Source: Chloroflexi bacterium UBA4733
GTDB lineage: Bacteria > Chloroflexota > UBA4733
Direction: 5' to 3'
DNA: 44,768 nucleotides
Assembly (NCBI GenBank): GCA_002404055.1
Contig: DHIZ01000112.1
Span: 16,017 to 60,784 of the forward strand
The notes below the pieces were generated by a model. It had not been told where the DNA came from, made no database searches, and saw nothing but the letters and a program-made list of their open reading frames with translations. Positions 39,017-44,768 of this stretch are shown here, one piece after another (positions within the stretch are counted from its first letter, which is position 1; each line of letters starts with the position of its first letter). A program made the position numbers and the translations under genes.

Positions 39017-39670
39017 ATGACTGCAATTATGGCTCCGATGTGCATGTCGTGTGCGCGCTTCAACCGTGATCCTGACGCGACAAAATTAAACTGCGAGGCG
39101 TATCCCGCCGTAATTCCCGATGAAATAATAATGTCACAAGTAGACCATAGAAAGCCGTATAAGGGAGATCGAGGTATTCAATTTGAGCAAGACCAGAAAC
39201 TACCAGTACCGCTAGTATTTTCGTATATCTTTGATCCAGGCCCGGATAACCTTGTTGAAAGATACGAGAAGAGTCAGGAAAACAGTAGTCAGGACGACGA
39301 CACCGAAGAAGACGACGATGATCAACCACTAACAACGAGTAAAAGCAGTGAGATAAACACTGAGGTTGTTGATGAACCAATAAGTCCGGTAGTATTAGAG
39401 CGTGAAGTTGCCGGTGCCTACCGATTAGCTTCATTAGGTAATACTATGGAAGCTGCGGAAAAAGTACAGGCAGTTGCACGTATACTGTACCGACAAAATG
39501 AAGACAGTCAAGAATTCAGTGAGTTCGATACCCACTTGATGAAACAAATGGAGAAATTAGTAGGACAACCAGTATCTTCTATTGCGGCACTTTCATTGAA
39601 CCGTCTGCAATCAGCAATTGCAAAAAATATACACGGTAGAGAATACCAACCAATTAAGAAAAGGATATGA
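39017..39670 (+). CDS. AT-rich cassette protein 1: phage-type Cys-rich N-terminus with acidic linker
   Basis: A 217-residue protein. The N-terminus (MCMSCARFNRD...LNCEAYPAVIPDEIIMSQVDHRKPYKGDRGIQFEQD) matches a short conserved block I associate with phage genes close to portal or head genes (C-x2-C, then CEAxPxxIPxEI...DHRxPxxGDxGIxFE). A strongly acidic linker (SSQDDDTEEDDDDQ) follows, then a helical C-terminal domain (EREVAGAYRLASLGNTMEAAEKVQAVARIL). Base composition is far more AT-rich than the chromosome, with codons such as ATA, AGA and TTA. The ATG at 39017 follows AGAGAAGG. First of five genes on one strand. Confidence 0.7.
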   Translation: MTAIMAPMCMSCARFNRDPDATKLNCEAYPAVIPDEIIMSQVDHRKPYKGDRGIQFEQDQKLPVPLVFSYIFDPGPDNLVERYEKSQENSSQDDDTEEDDDDQPLTTSKSSEINTEVVDEPISPVVLEREVAGAYRLASLGNTMEAAEKVQAVARILYRQNEDSQEFSEFDTHLMKQMEKLVGQPVSSIAALSLNRLQSAIAKNIHGREYQPIKKRI

Positions 39671-39687
39671 GTGGAGGATAATTTACT

Positions 39688-39945
39688 ATGGATAAGACAC
39701 AATACTTTTCATTAGACCATGATGGTAAGCCGGTAACACTACTTATTGCCAAACATGTAAACAAGGAACTGTACTATTTCCGGTGGGACGTACCAACAAA
39801 GAAATGGGTAGAGGATAGTACAATTATGTCTTACATTATGGGAATAGGAGGCTCTACTGACTCTACACCATTGAATAGCAAGCAAATCAATGTACTATCA
39901 AGGAGTTTAGGCATTACTCCCTTGCCCAGTGTACCAACACAGTAG
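39688..39945 (+). CDS. AT-rich cassette protein 2, unknown
   Basis: An 85-residue protein 17 nt after the previous stop, with GTGGAGG upstream of its ATG. It begins MDKTQYFSLDHDGKPVTLLIAKHVNKELYYFRWDVPTKKWVED, an alternation of strands and aromatic residues suggesting a small beta domain. It ends with a short helix and a Pro-rich tail. No signal peptide, cysteine or family motif is visible. AT-rich codon use groups it with the cassette. Confidence 0.65.
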   Translation: MDKTQYFSLDHDGKPVTLLIAKHVNKELYYFRWDVPTKKWVEDSTIMSYIMGIGGSTDSTPLNSKQINVLSRSLGITPLPSVPTQ

Positions 39946-40041
39946 TACGTGTGTGTGTGATGTGTCCTGCTGCATTTTACTCGCCCGATCAAGCACGAGA
40001 CTACCATCCGCTTGGAATGACTTTGTAGCAAAGGGTAAATA

Positions 40042-40206
40042 ATGATTCATTCAGATGATGTAATACGGTTGTTAGTAGAGACTGGTTTAAATAGGAAGCC
40101 CGCAATACCCGATACCCCAGAACTTGCAGCATTGCGAGCACAACTCATAAAAGAAGAGGCTGATATAAAGGCAAAAGGTGGTACAGTACTTATCCCCAAT
40201 GAATAA
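40042..40206 (+). CDS. AT-rich cassette protein 3, 54 residues
   Basis: A short frame starting ATG at 40042 with AAAGGG upstream and ending TAA. It reads MIHSDDVIRLLVETGLNRK, then PAIPDTPELAALRAQLIKEEADIKAKGGTVLIPNE. One or two helices with charged faces are expected. Codon use (ATA, TTA, AGG) matches the flanking cassette genes and spacing (38 nt to the next start) fits the row. The preceding 97 nt after the 85-residue gene hold nothing clear. Confidence 0.55.
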   Translation: MIHSDDVIRLLVETGLNRKPAIPDTPELAALRAQLIKEEADIKAKGGTVLIPNE

Positions 40207-40243
40207 GCTACATCCATGATGTAAATGATGAAGGTACTAAAAA

Positions 40244-40564
40244 GTGACAAAAACACTACAAGATTCAGTTGTCACTGAAGTACGTCGTCGTGCGGCTCTT
40301 GTCGGTAAAGACAAATCAGTAAAAGCACGATACACTGGATTTCCTATTTACGGTGGTATTGGCTTTGGCCCGCCAGCCGTAGGGACAAAAGAGGCTCCAG
40401 CTACCGATAGCCCAACAGCCCCCGCTCCAAACTCGTATATCACGAACTACGGTAAAACCGTACCAAACAACATGGTAGCTGCGAGTTTACACTATAAAGA
40501 TACTCCACAAGGGCGTGTGAGTTTATATACAAAGACGACGACACCCGCGCCCGATGCAAGCTGA
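40244..40564 (+). CDS. AT-rich cassette protein 4, unknown
   Basis: A 106-residue protein with a GTG start. It has a basic N-terminal helix (LQDSVVTEVRRRAALVGKDKSVKARYTG), a Gly-rich strand pair (FPIYGGIGFGPPAVGTKE) and a Pro/Thr/Ala-rich central segment, then NSYITNYGKTVPNNMVAASLHYKDTPQGRVSLYTKTT. No known domain is visible. The Gly/Pro/Thr content suggests an extended structural or virion-like protein, but this is a guess. Part of the same strand and composition block. Confidence 0.55.
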   Translation: MTKTLQDSVVTEVRRRAALVGKDKSVKARYTGFPIYGGIGFGPPAVGTKEAPATDSPTAPAPNSYITNYGKTVPNNMVAASLHYKDTPQGRVSLYTKTTTPAPDAS

Positions 40565-40608
40565 AAAACCGTACCAATAGCCTTGCATAGAAGCTGGGAG
40601 GACAATGG

Positions 40609-40642
40609 TATACTACGGTAGGATATGAAAGTATACTATACT
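40609..40642 (+). promoter_or_regulatory. Cluster of three TATACT hexamers before the zinc-ribbon gene
   Basis: TATACT occurs at 40609-40614, 40632-40637 and 40637-40642, 29-62 nt upstream of the ATG at 40671. AAGGAA at 40655-40660 is the ribosome site. TATACT is near the -10 consensus; the repetition suggests alternative starts or a binding site. Confidence 0.4.
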
Positions 40643-40670
40643 TATGTAACACACAAGGAAATAAATATAA

Positions 40671-40877
40671 ATGGCACTAAAGACTCCACAAGATTACGCT
40701 GATGATGATGAAACAATGTCAAGATACGTCAACTTACTGAAACCAACACCAAATCCAATAGTTGATGCACGAAGATGCTTCAACTGTAAGGATCAACACA
40801 AGTACGTCGTCGGTGGTTCAATGGGCGGCCAAATTTGGCGATGTCTGAATTGTGGTAGCGTCAACCGCACTCGTTAG
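40671..40877 (+). CDS. AT-rich cassette protein 5: zinc-ribbon protein
   Basis: A 68-residue protein. The N-terminal half is acidic (MALKTPQDYADDDETMSRYVNLLKP). The C-terminal half is a zinc ribbon with two Cys pairs, CFNCKDQHKYVVGG and WRCLNCGSVNRTR-stop. The C-terminal WRCLNCG-VNRTR is repeated almost exactly in the broken gene at 42823-42979, so the two are paralogues. Such ribbons usually bind nucleic acid or protein partners. It is the last gene of the AT-rich row, with its own promoter-like region. Confidence 0.7.
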   Translation: MALKTPQDYADDDETMSRYVNLLKPTPNPIVDARRCFNCKDQHKYVVGGSMGGQIWRCLNCGSVNRTR

Positions 40878-41213
40878 ATTGAACGGGACGCCATCGGCAG
40901 AAAAAAGGCCAGAATGGGCCGGTAGTGCCCCTACAACGGCAATAGACCGGCCAATGTGACTGACCTATGCTGTTGCTAGCAAGCGAGCGAATGATGGCTT
41001 GGCAATGTTCAAAGGCGGTGCGGCGAGACAGCAGCATTGTAGTCCTCTCCTATCTTCCTCGTCTTGCTGGGCGGGGCCGGATGAAGCACCTCGGCTACGG
41101 CGAGCCAGGTTGCTGGGCAGTCAACGGGCCGGTACCCTCGTGCCACTCTCAATAGGTCTGGAAGTCGTATTTCACCGGCCAGCGAGCAGGCTGCCCAAAA
41201 AGACCTCCCTGCC
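40878..41213. other. 336-nt gap without a convincing gene
   Basis: The 15-bp repeat copy lies at 40926-40940, at the return from AT-rich to GC-rich DNA. Short overlapping frames on the plus strand (from about 40967) have no recognisable domain, no ribosome site and clash with each other. I see no RNA gene. The region probably holds the decayed edge of the cassette. Confidence 0.5.
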
Positions 41214-41492
41214 TTACCTTACCATAATGCTGGCCGGTGGCACTGCTTTCTTAAGCGTCGCCTGGTCCTGGTCAATCTGCGCAAAGAGCACGCCAGTCGG
41301 CACACCCAGCGCCCATGCCAAACGGACGATGCTGATGAGGGACAGATTGCGGAGGCCGACCTCGACTTGCGCCACGTAGGTCCGGTGCAGGTCGGCCTCT
41401 TCCGCCAGCCGCTCCTGGCTCCAACCCTTTTCAGCCCGCAATTCTTTCACACGTCTGCCGAACTGTTGTTTGAGCAGGGCTTCGTCAATCAC
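41214..41492 (-). CDS. XRE-family transcriptional regulator
   Basis: A ~92-residue Cro/C1-type helix-turn-helix protein. The domain LLKQQFGRRVKELRAEKGWSQERLAEEADLHRTYVAQVEVGLRNLSLISIVRLAWALGVPTGVLF shows the five-helix fold, with WSQERLAEEADLHRTYVAQVE as helices 2-3. A short tail follows. The start is uncertain: I take GTG 41492 (GGGAT just upstream), while the open frame reaches an ATG at 41573 that would overlap the divergent gene. It probably regulates itself and the divergent membrane protein; phage or toxin-antitoxin control is equally possible. Confidence 0.83.
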   Translation of the reverse strand: MIDEALLKQQFGRRVKELRAEKGWSQERLAEEADLHRTYVAQVEVGLRNLSLISIVRLAWALGVPTGVLFAQIDQDQATLKKAVPPASIMVR

Positions 41493-41534
41493 GATCCCAA
41501 TGTTGAGGACAAATGGGCCACTTGGCGATAGACG

Positions 41535-42800
41535 ATGAGTAACAATAGAGAGTACAATAAGGTGGCGGCCCACGCTGTGTGGGCATCGACCCTAGAAGGG
41601 AATTACTCTTTGAGCGCTCTGTTTATTTTGGTCAGCCTGCTCGTAATGTTGGTCGCTCTCGTCCTCCTCATCAAAGGTGGAAGCCGCCGGCTCCATATAC
41701 CAAACCGCAAGTACGCAGCGGCACTGCTTGGGGGTGGCGTGCTCCTTTTCATCGTTGGAGCGGCCACCACGCCATCCAGTCGCACCCTGGCAACGGCAAG
41801 CGTGTCCACGTCAACCGCATCAACTGCGAGCTTTGCTGAGGCCACATCAACGTCGGTACCGACGAGCTTGCCTGCAAGCACTCCTACGCCAGCAGCGGTA
41901 CCAGCGTCCGCTACAGCTATTCCACCAACGGCAATTCCAGCGTCCGCTACAGCTATTCCACCTACGGCAATTCCAGCGTCCGCTACCCCTGTTCCACCAA
42001 CGGAGGTTCCGGCAACTGCCACAGCTATTCCACCGACTGTGACCCCGCTTCCGAAGGAGCAACCGATTACATTAATAGGTAGTCAGGACCTGTCCACCAA
42101 GCCTTTTGAGTTGGTTGGTGGAAACTACGCCATCGGTTGGCTTGCAAGTCGAAGCTCCACGACGGGTTGCTTTTTCGACGCATTACTGCGGGGTTCAAAC
42201 AATGGCGTTACCGAGATTTTCGGTCACAGTGCTGCAAGCGGAGCAAACTCAACAACCGGAGAAACGCAAGCATACAACGTGAAGAACGGCCAGTACTACG
42301 TACATGTGATTGCCAGTTGCGAGGAGTGGGCCGTGGTTATAGCCCCACAAGGAACCGATACCGCTCCTTTACTCAAACAGGCCAACCTTAGTACTGCTTC
42401 GGCAGCAGTAGCGCAACCCCAGACGTGGACGGTGACGTTCAGCGGAGCTAAAGTTGGGACCCAAGGTGCCCTCGTTGCAAATGACTATGGACAAAGCCGG
42501 ACGCTCACTCCTACCGGGCAGTACGTCACAATTTTCTTCACGCTGACCAACAACCAGAAGCAGAGCGCGTCGGTGTCGGGGAGTGACTTCAAGCTGACCG
42601 ATGCGAAGGGCCGGACCTACACCACCGATTTCTCGGTCCGTCAAGTCCATGCAGACGGCAGTTCCGACAACTACGACGGCTCTGAGATCGTGCCAGGTGG
42701 AAATGTCAAGCTGTCAGTGACATTCGACGTAAGCAAGGATGCCACCGGCCTGATGCTGCATCTGACAGGTGGAAACGATGTTCCAGTGAAACTCCCGTAA
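41535..42800 (+). CDS. Membrane-anchored DUF4352 protein on a Pro/Thr/Ala stalk
   Basis: A 421-residue protein. Two hydrophobic spans come first (LSALFILVSLLVMLVALVLLI, residues ~25-45; AAALLGGGVLLFIVGA, ~60-76). A stalk follows with a 12-residue unit (AIPASATAIPPT-type) repeated about four times. The outside part has a first strand-rich domain (LIGSQDLSTKPFELVGGNYAIGW...) with a cysteine pair (TTGCFF, IASCEEW). A C-terminal immunoglobulin-like DUF4352 module follows (GQYVTIFFTLTNNQKQSASVSGSDFKLTDAKGRTY...GGNVKLSVTFDV). It looks like a surface protein that holds its binding domain away from the membrane. Role unknown. Confidence 0.75.
   Translation: MSNNREYNKVAAHAVWASTLEGNYSLSALFILVSLLVMLVALVLLIKGGSRRLHIPNRKYAAALLGGGVLLFIVGAATTPSSRTLATASVSTSTASTASFAEATSTSVPTSLPASTPTPAAVPASATAIPPTAIPASATAIPPTAIPASATPVPPTEVPATATAIPPTVTPLPKEQPITLIGSQDLSTKPFELVGGNYAIGWLASRSSTTGCFFDALLRGSNNGVTEIFGHSAASGANSTTGETQAYNVKNGQYYVHVIASCEEWAVVIAPQGTDTAPLLKQANLSTASAAVAQPQTWTVTFSGAKVGTQGALVANDYGQSRTLTPTGQYVTIFFTLTNNQKQSASVSGSDFKLTDAKGRTYTTDFSVRQVHADGSSDNYDGSEIVPGGNVKLSVTFDVSKDATGLMLHLTGGNDVPVKLP
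41901..42044 (+). repeat. 36-bp tandem coding repeat (stalk)
   Basis: Units start at 41901, 41937, 41973 and 42009. The first two are nearly identical (CCAGCGTCCGCTACAGCTAT start), the third differs in its second half, and the fourth is degenerate. Each encodes 12 residues such as PASATAIPPTAI. Length changes by slipped replication would alter stalk length in whole units without breaking the frame. Confidence 0.85.
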
Positions 42801-42822
42801 CAAGAGCACCTTGGCTCCACTT

Positions 42823-42979
42823 ATGGCAACTGTGCATGAGCCGAATATAGAAGCAAACAACGACTCCAGACAATGTAAGCATTGCGGGAGCACGATCAAG
42901 TACACGATTGGCTATCGTGTGGCTGGCAGGCGCGGTCTGGCGCTGCCTCAACTGCGGCAGGGTAAATCGCACGCGATAG
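42823..42979 (+). pseudogene. Frameshifted paralogue of the cassette zinc-ribbon gene
   Basis: From ATG 42823 the frame gives ATVHEPNIEANNDSRQCKHCGSTIKYTIGYRVAG, with the first Cys pair (CKHC). At about 42928 the frame breaks. Skipping one base there continues as GAVWRCLNCGRVNRTR-stop (TAG at 42977-42979), with the second Cys pair. This end differs from the 40671-40877 protein (WRCLNCGSVNRTR) at one residue. In the uncorrected frame the product runs on as unrelated Arg/Ala-rich sequence to 43020. One inserted A is the simplest explanation, from mutation or sequencing error. Confidence 0.85.
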
Positions 42980-43258
42980 CGAGCGCGGGTGAACCGTTCA
43001 GTCGGTCAGCGTCGGCCTAAAGTGAAGGCGCGATGAAACCCGCAGACGGGACGCAGTACGCTCCTCGCGTTACACACGTAACCGCCGCACGCTTGCTATG
43101 TAGTTTCCACCGTGGCTTCGGTTTAGAGATAATGACACGCCGTCTGACGCCCGATCGACGACGCCCACAAGTCTAAAGACCAGTCCCCGTGTCTCTGGTT
43201 GGGCGACTGCTTGAAGTTGGTAAGTAGATGTTATGGATTGTTTGGGGGGATGTTGCCT
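42980..43258. other. Gap without a recognised gene
   Basis: About 280 nt between the broken zinc-ribbon gene and the CopG-type antitoxin. Short frames have no ribosome site or domain. I see no repeat, RNA gene or clear promoter. Confidence 0.5.
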
Positions 43259-43537
43259 TCAGCGCTCCCCAGGACGAGCGCGCAAGTGCTCCAGGATCCA
43301 CATCCGGGCCAGGGTGGTCGGGCCGATGCCCTGCAGGTGAGCCGTCTCCCGCAACCTGGTTAAGGAGTCGGGGTCCAGCCGGATGTGGAGACCCTCGGAG
43401 AGGTTCTTGGCAAAGCGCGCCTTGACGGTTGTGAACTCGTCCTGATAGTCGGCTAGATCGTGAGTATCAAACCACGCGGCTTCCTCTTCCCGGCTGTTGA
43501 ACTCGGGAATCCTGCTTTGATGCACCTCTTGGGTCAT
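43259..43537 (-). CDS. CopG/BrnA-type antitoxin
   Basis: A 92-residue protein. The N-terminal part (RIPEFNSREEEAAWFDTHDLADYQDEF) is the CopG-antitoxin block that contacts the toxin. The C-terminal part (LHIRLDPDSLTRLRETAHLQGIGPTTLARMWILEHLR) is a ribbon-helix-helix DNA-binding domain. It lies directly downstream of a BrnT-like toxin gene: the toxin stop and this ATG overlap (ATGA). Toxin-first order is typical for BrnT/BrnA. It would repress the pair from the upstream palindromes. Confidence 0.85.
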   Translation of the reverse strand: MTQEVHQSRIPEFNSREEEAAWFDTHDLADYQDEFTTVKARFAKNLSEGLHIRLDPDSLTRLRETAHLQGIGPTTLARMWILEHLRARPGER

Positions 43538-43803
43538 AGCGTCTCACCTTCCCGTTCCTTCGCGAATATTGCCCGCTCTCGTCGACTGGCAAGACGGGCA
43601 GTCACGGGGTAATAGGTCCCCGTTTCCGGCTCGCCGTCCAACACGACAGCAAGTACACGTCCGTCAGGAGTTGGGCCGAACACGAGCAAGCGTCCCTTTT
43701 TGCCCGCCTGAACGACAGGATCGCTCTGACAGACGTGCTCTACCTCCTCAGGGAGTACTCCATGGCGGGCAATGTGGGCGACGTTCCAGGAGTCCCAGAC
43801 CAG
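43534..43803 (-). CDS. BrnT-like toxin, start codon unclear
   Basis: A 90-codon frame reading LVWDSWNVAHIARHGVLPEEVEHVCQSDPVVQAGKKGRLLVFGPTPDGRVLAVVLDGEPETGTYYPVTARLASRRERAIFA. The WDxxNxxHIxRHGVxPEEVE opening and the C-terminal TARxASRRERxxF are typical of the BrnT/DUF4258 RelE-like ribonuclease toxins. The frame is bounded upstream by TGA at 43807-43809, and no ATG, GTG or TTG lies in frame before the conserved WDSWN, so translation must begin at CTG 43803 or the 5' end is damaged. Too short and start-less for standard ORF finding. Confidence 0.72.
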   Translation of the reverse strand: MVWDSWNVAHIARHGVLPEEVEHVCQSDPVVQAGKKGRLLVFGPTPDGRVLAVVLDGEPETGTYYPVTARLASRRERAIFAKEREGETL

Positions 43804-43809
43804 ACGTCA

Positions 43810-43848
43810 AACAAGTAGCATATTTGTTAGTGTAGCACGTTGCGCTAC
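43810..43848. promoter_or_regulatory. Two palindromes upstream of the toxin-antitoxin pair
   Basis: AACAA...TTGTT (43810-43828) and GTAGC...GCTAC (43832-43848) sit immediately upstream of the toxin frame. On the minus strand TATGCT within the first could be a -10 box. Ribbon-helix-helix antitoxins bind such sites; operator function is inferred. Confidence 0.4.
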
Positions 43849-44125
43849 GACATCGGTGAACGTTCTCTGGGTGGGGTGCACCCAGGGCTATTTCATCACA
43901 TGGCTTGGTGGGGTAGAGTGAATGGCGTGCCTGCCAGGTGGACGCACGGCGAGCGCGCGATGCCCGAGCAGCAATCGGGTCGATGCTCACGTGGGCGTTG
44001 CGATGCCGTGAACCTGGCCAGGGCATCGCAGCGCCGTGCCAGCGAATCCGTCGCTCATCGCGCCGATCGCGGTGTTGGTTCTCCTTTGCGTGTCCGTGTG
44101 CTCCTTCTGCGAGCCGGTACCGCAG
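43849..44125. other. Gap without a recognised gene
   Basis: About 280 nt between the two minus-strand toxin-antitoxin modules. A plus-strand frame (from 43840) is Arg/Ser-rich with no domain and looks like chance coding in GC-rich DNA. No RNA gene or repeat seen. Confidence 0.5.
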
Positions 44126-44542
44126 TCATTTCGGCGCGGCAGTTCTCTTGCTAGGACGACGCCGGAGCCGCCATTGCCGACTCCCATTTAGCGAGTAACG
44201 CCGAATCGACCCAGGTTCTTGTGCTTCCATCTTGTGTGCCCATTTGTGGATGATGTCGCGCTCCCATTGGTCTTTCTCGTACCCAGTGCCTTTTTTCGGG
44301 GAGATAATGGCAAGAGTGTAGTTGGTTTGGCGCAGAATATCACGATGCTCCGCTGGCATGTCGTCATCGTCCGTCACGAGTACTGCGTCGGGGTGCTTAC
44401 TCGCTAAAGCTCGAAGCAAAGGGACATCATCGAATCCCCGCAGGCCGAGTCGGTTGATTGCTTACGCAGTCCTTCCCCGCTGTTGCAGTTCCGTCGCTAT
44501 TCTGTGGCTGAGGCTCTCGTCAATGATCAGGAGCCTAGGCAT
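44126..44542 (-). pseudogene. PIN-like (DUF5615-type) toxin gene with in-frame TAA
   Basis: From ATG 44542 the frame reads MPRLLIIDESLSHRIATELQQRGRTA, then TAA (44462-44464). It then continues in the same frame as AINRLGLRGFDDVPLLRALASKHPDAVLVTDDDDMPAEHRDILRQTNYTLAIISPK and on to WERDIIHKWAHKMEAQEPGSIRRYSL. Together the two halves give the expected ~138-codon PIN-like protein: N-terminal Asp strand, GLRGxxD turn, VLVTDDDDMP with the acidic cluster, and the C-terminal HKWAH helix. The stop falls in a conserved stretch, so the gene is broken unless the base is an error. A DUF433 antitoxin precedes it by 30 nt. Confidence 0.83.
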
Positions 44543-44572
44543 CGCCGTGTGCCGGCGGTTTTGCTCGGAGGA

Positions 44573-44767
44573 TCACGCGGCCGGAGCGTACTCTCGTACA
44601 GCCGTCAGCCACTGCACGGCATCCTCTATCTCGGCGGGAGACAGATCATAATCTGCGCCGAGTATCTTCCTCCCTGTCTCAGTCTCCGCCAGAAGCGCCA
44701 CCTTCTTGGCAGGTATCCTGCGTCCACGGATCGTCGGATGCCCACTTAGAGGGCTTTCAGAAATCAT
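44573..44767 (-). CDS. DUF433-family antitoxin (possibly cut by window edge)
   Basis: A 64-residue frame: MISESPLSGHPTIRGRRIPAKKVALLAETETGRKILGADYDLSPAEIEDAVQWLTAV. This is the DUF433 fold (GxPxIRGxRIP, then DYxLSxxEIxxAVxW), a winged-HTH-like antitoxin paired with DUF5615 PIN-like toxins (the VapB45 type). It ends 30 nt before the toxin ATG. The ATG at 44767 is one base from the end of the window, so a longer protein with an N-terminal extension cannot be ruled out. Confidence 0.8.
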   Translation of the reverse strand: MISESPLSGHPTIRGRRIPAKKVALLAETETGRKILGADYDLSPAEIEDAVQWLTAVREYAPAA

Positions 44768-44768
44768 A

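Noticed and set aside
41901..42044. CRISPR array suggested by a regular 36-bp period
   Set aside because: The units abut without spacers, lie inside a coding frame and encode a 12-residue stalk repeat.
43840..44154. A 104-codon plus-strand frame
   Set aside because: Low-complexity Arg/Ser/Gly content, no ribosome site, no domain, and it overlaps the end of the PIN-like gene.
35738..44768. An insertion sequence or transposase in the island
   Set aside because: No DDE or HUH transposase motif or flanking target duplication was found. The only recombinase trace is the truncated tyrosine integrase.

Overview
The window is about 45 kb of high-GC bacterial chromosome (clearly above 60% G+C over most of its length, judged by eye). 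GTG and TTG starts are frequent. I infer a member of the Chloroflexota or a relative. The grounds are the LGFP-like C-terminal modules on a secreted protein, an MglA/MglB pair in a non-gliding context, GC-rich dispersed repeats between genes, and the small-protein families of the right-hand island. This is an inference from style and protein families, since no rRNA is present.

Left part (1-35.5 kb), ordinary chromosome. A Gfo/Idh/MocA oxidoreductase and a large secreted glycosidase-like protein come first. A minus-strand group follows: aminotransferase, mglB, mglA, purH. Divergent from it runs argC-argJ-argB-argD-argG, ending in a 50-residue membrane protein. ArgJ in place of a visible argA points to the acetyl-recycling route. 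A HTH/coiled-coil protein and a Phd-like antitoxin with an internally deleted PIN toxin come next. Then a sugar and sugar-acid region: TIM-barrel isomerase, an uncharacterised 595-residue protein, an RraA-like protein, an oxidoreductase pair (molybdopterin subunit plus cytochrome b), a tartrate/malate-type dehydrogenase, an enolase-superfamily dehydratase, two MFS transporters and a LacD-like aldolase. A four-gene minus-strand operon (ECF sigma factor, anti-sigma factor, ABC ATPase, ABC permease) follows. Last is a surface-glycan-like operon: GT4 glycosyltransferase, a 'sulfatase' lacking the sulfatase active-site Cys, and a flippase-like membrane protein.

Right part (35.5-44.8 kb), an accessory island starting directly downstream of tRNA-Ala(CGC). 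It holds HicA/HicB, a truncated tyrosine integrase, a chain of tiny overlapping genes, a DUF4258/DUF2283 pair and a three-gene minus-strand operon of phage-associated small proteins, one with an in-frame TGA. An AT-rich cassette of five small genes (39.0-40.9 kb) follows, with composition unlike the rest. After it come an XRE regulator, a membrane-anchored DUF4352 protein on a repeat-rich stalk, a frameshifted second copy of the cassette's zinc ribbon, a BrnT/CopG-type toxin-antitoxin pair and a DUF433/DUF5615-type pair whose toxin is broken by an in-frame TAA.

The island looks like a decayed integrative element or prophage remnant. The most unusual parts are the AT-rich cassette with its broken zinc-ribbon paralogue, the non-canonical 'sulfatase' operon and the sigma-controlled ABC exporter.
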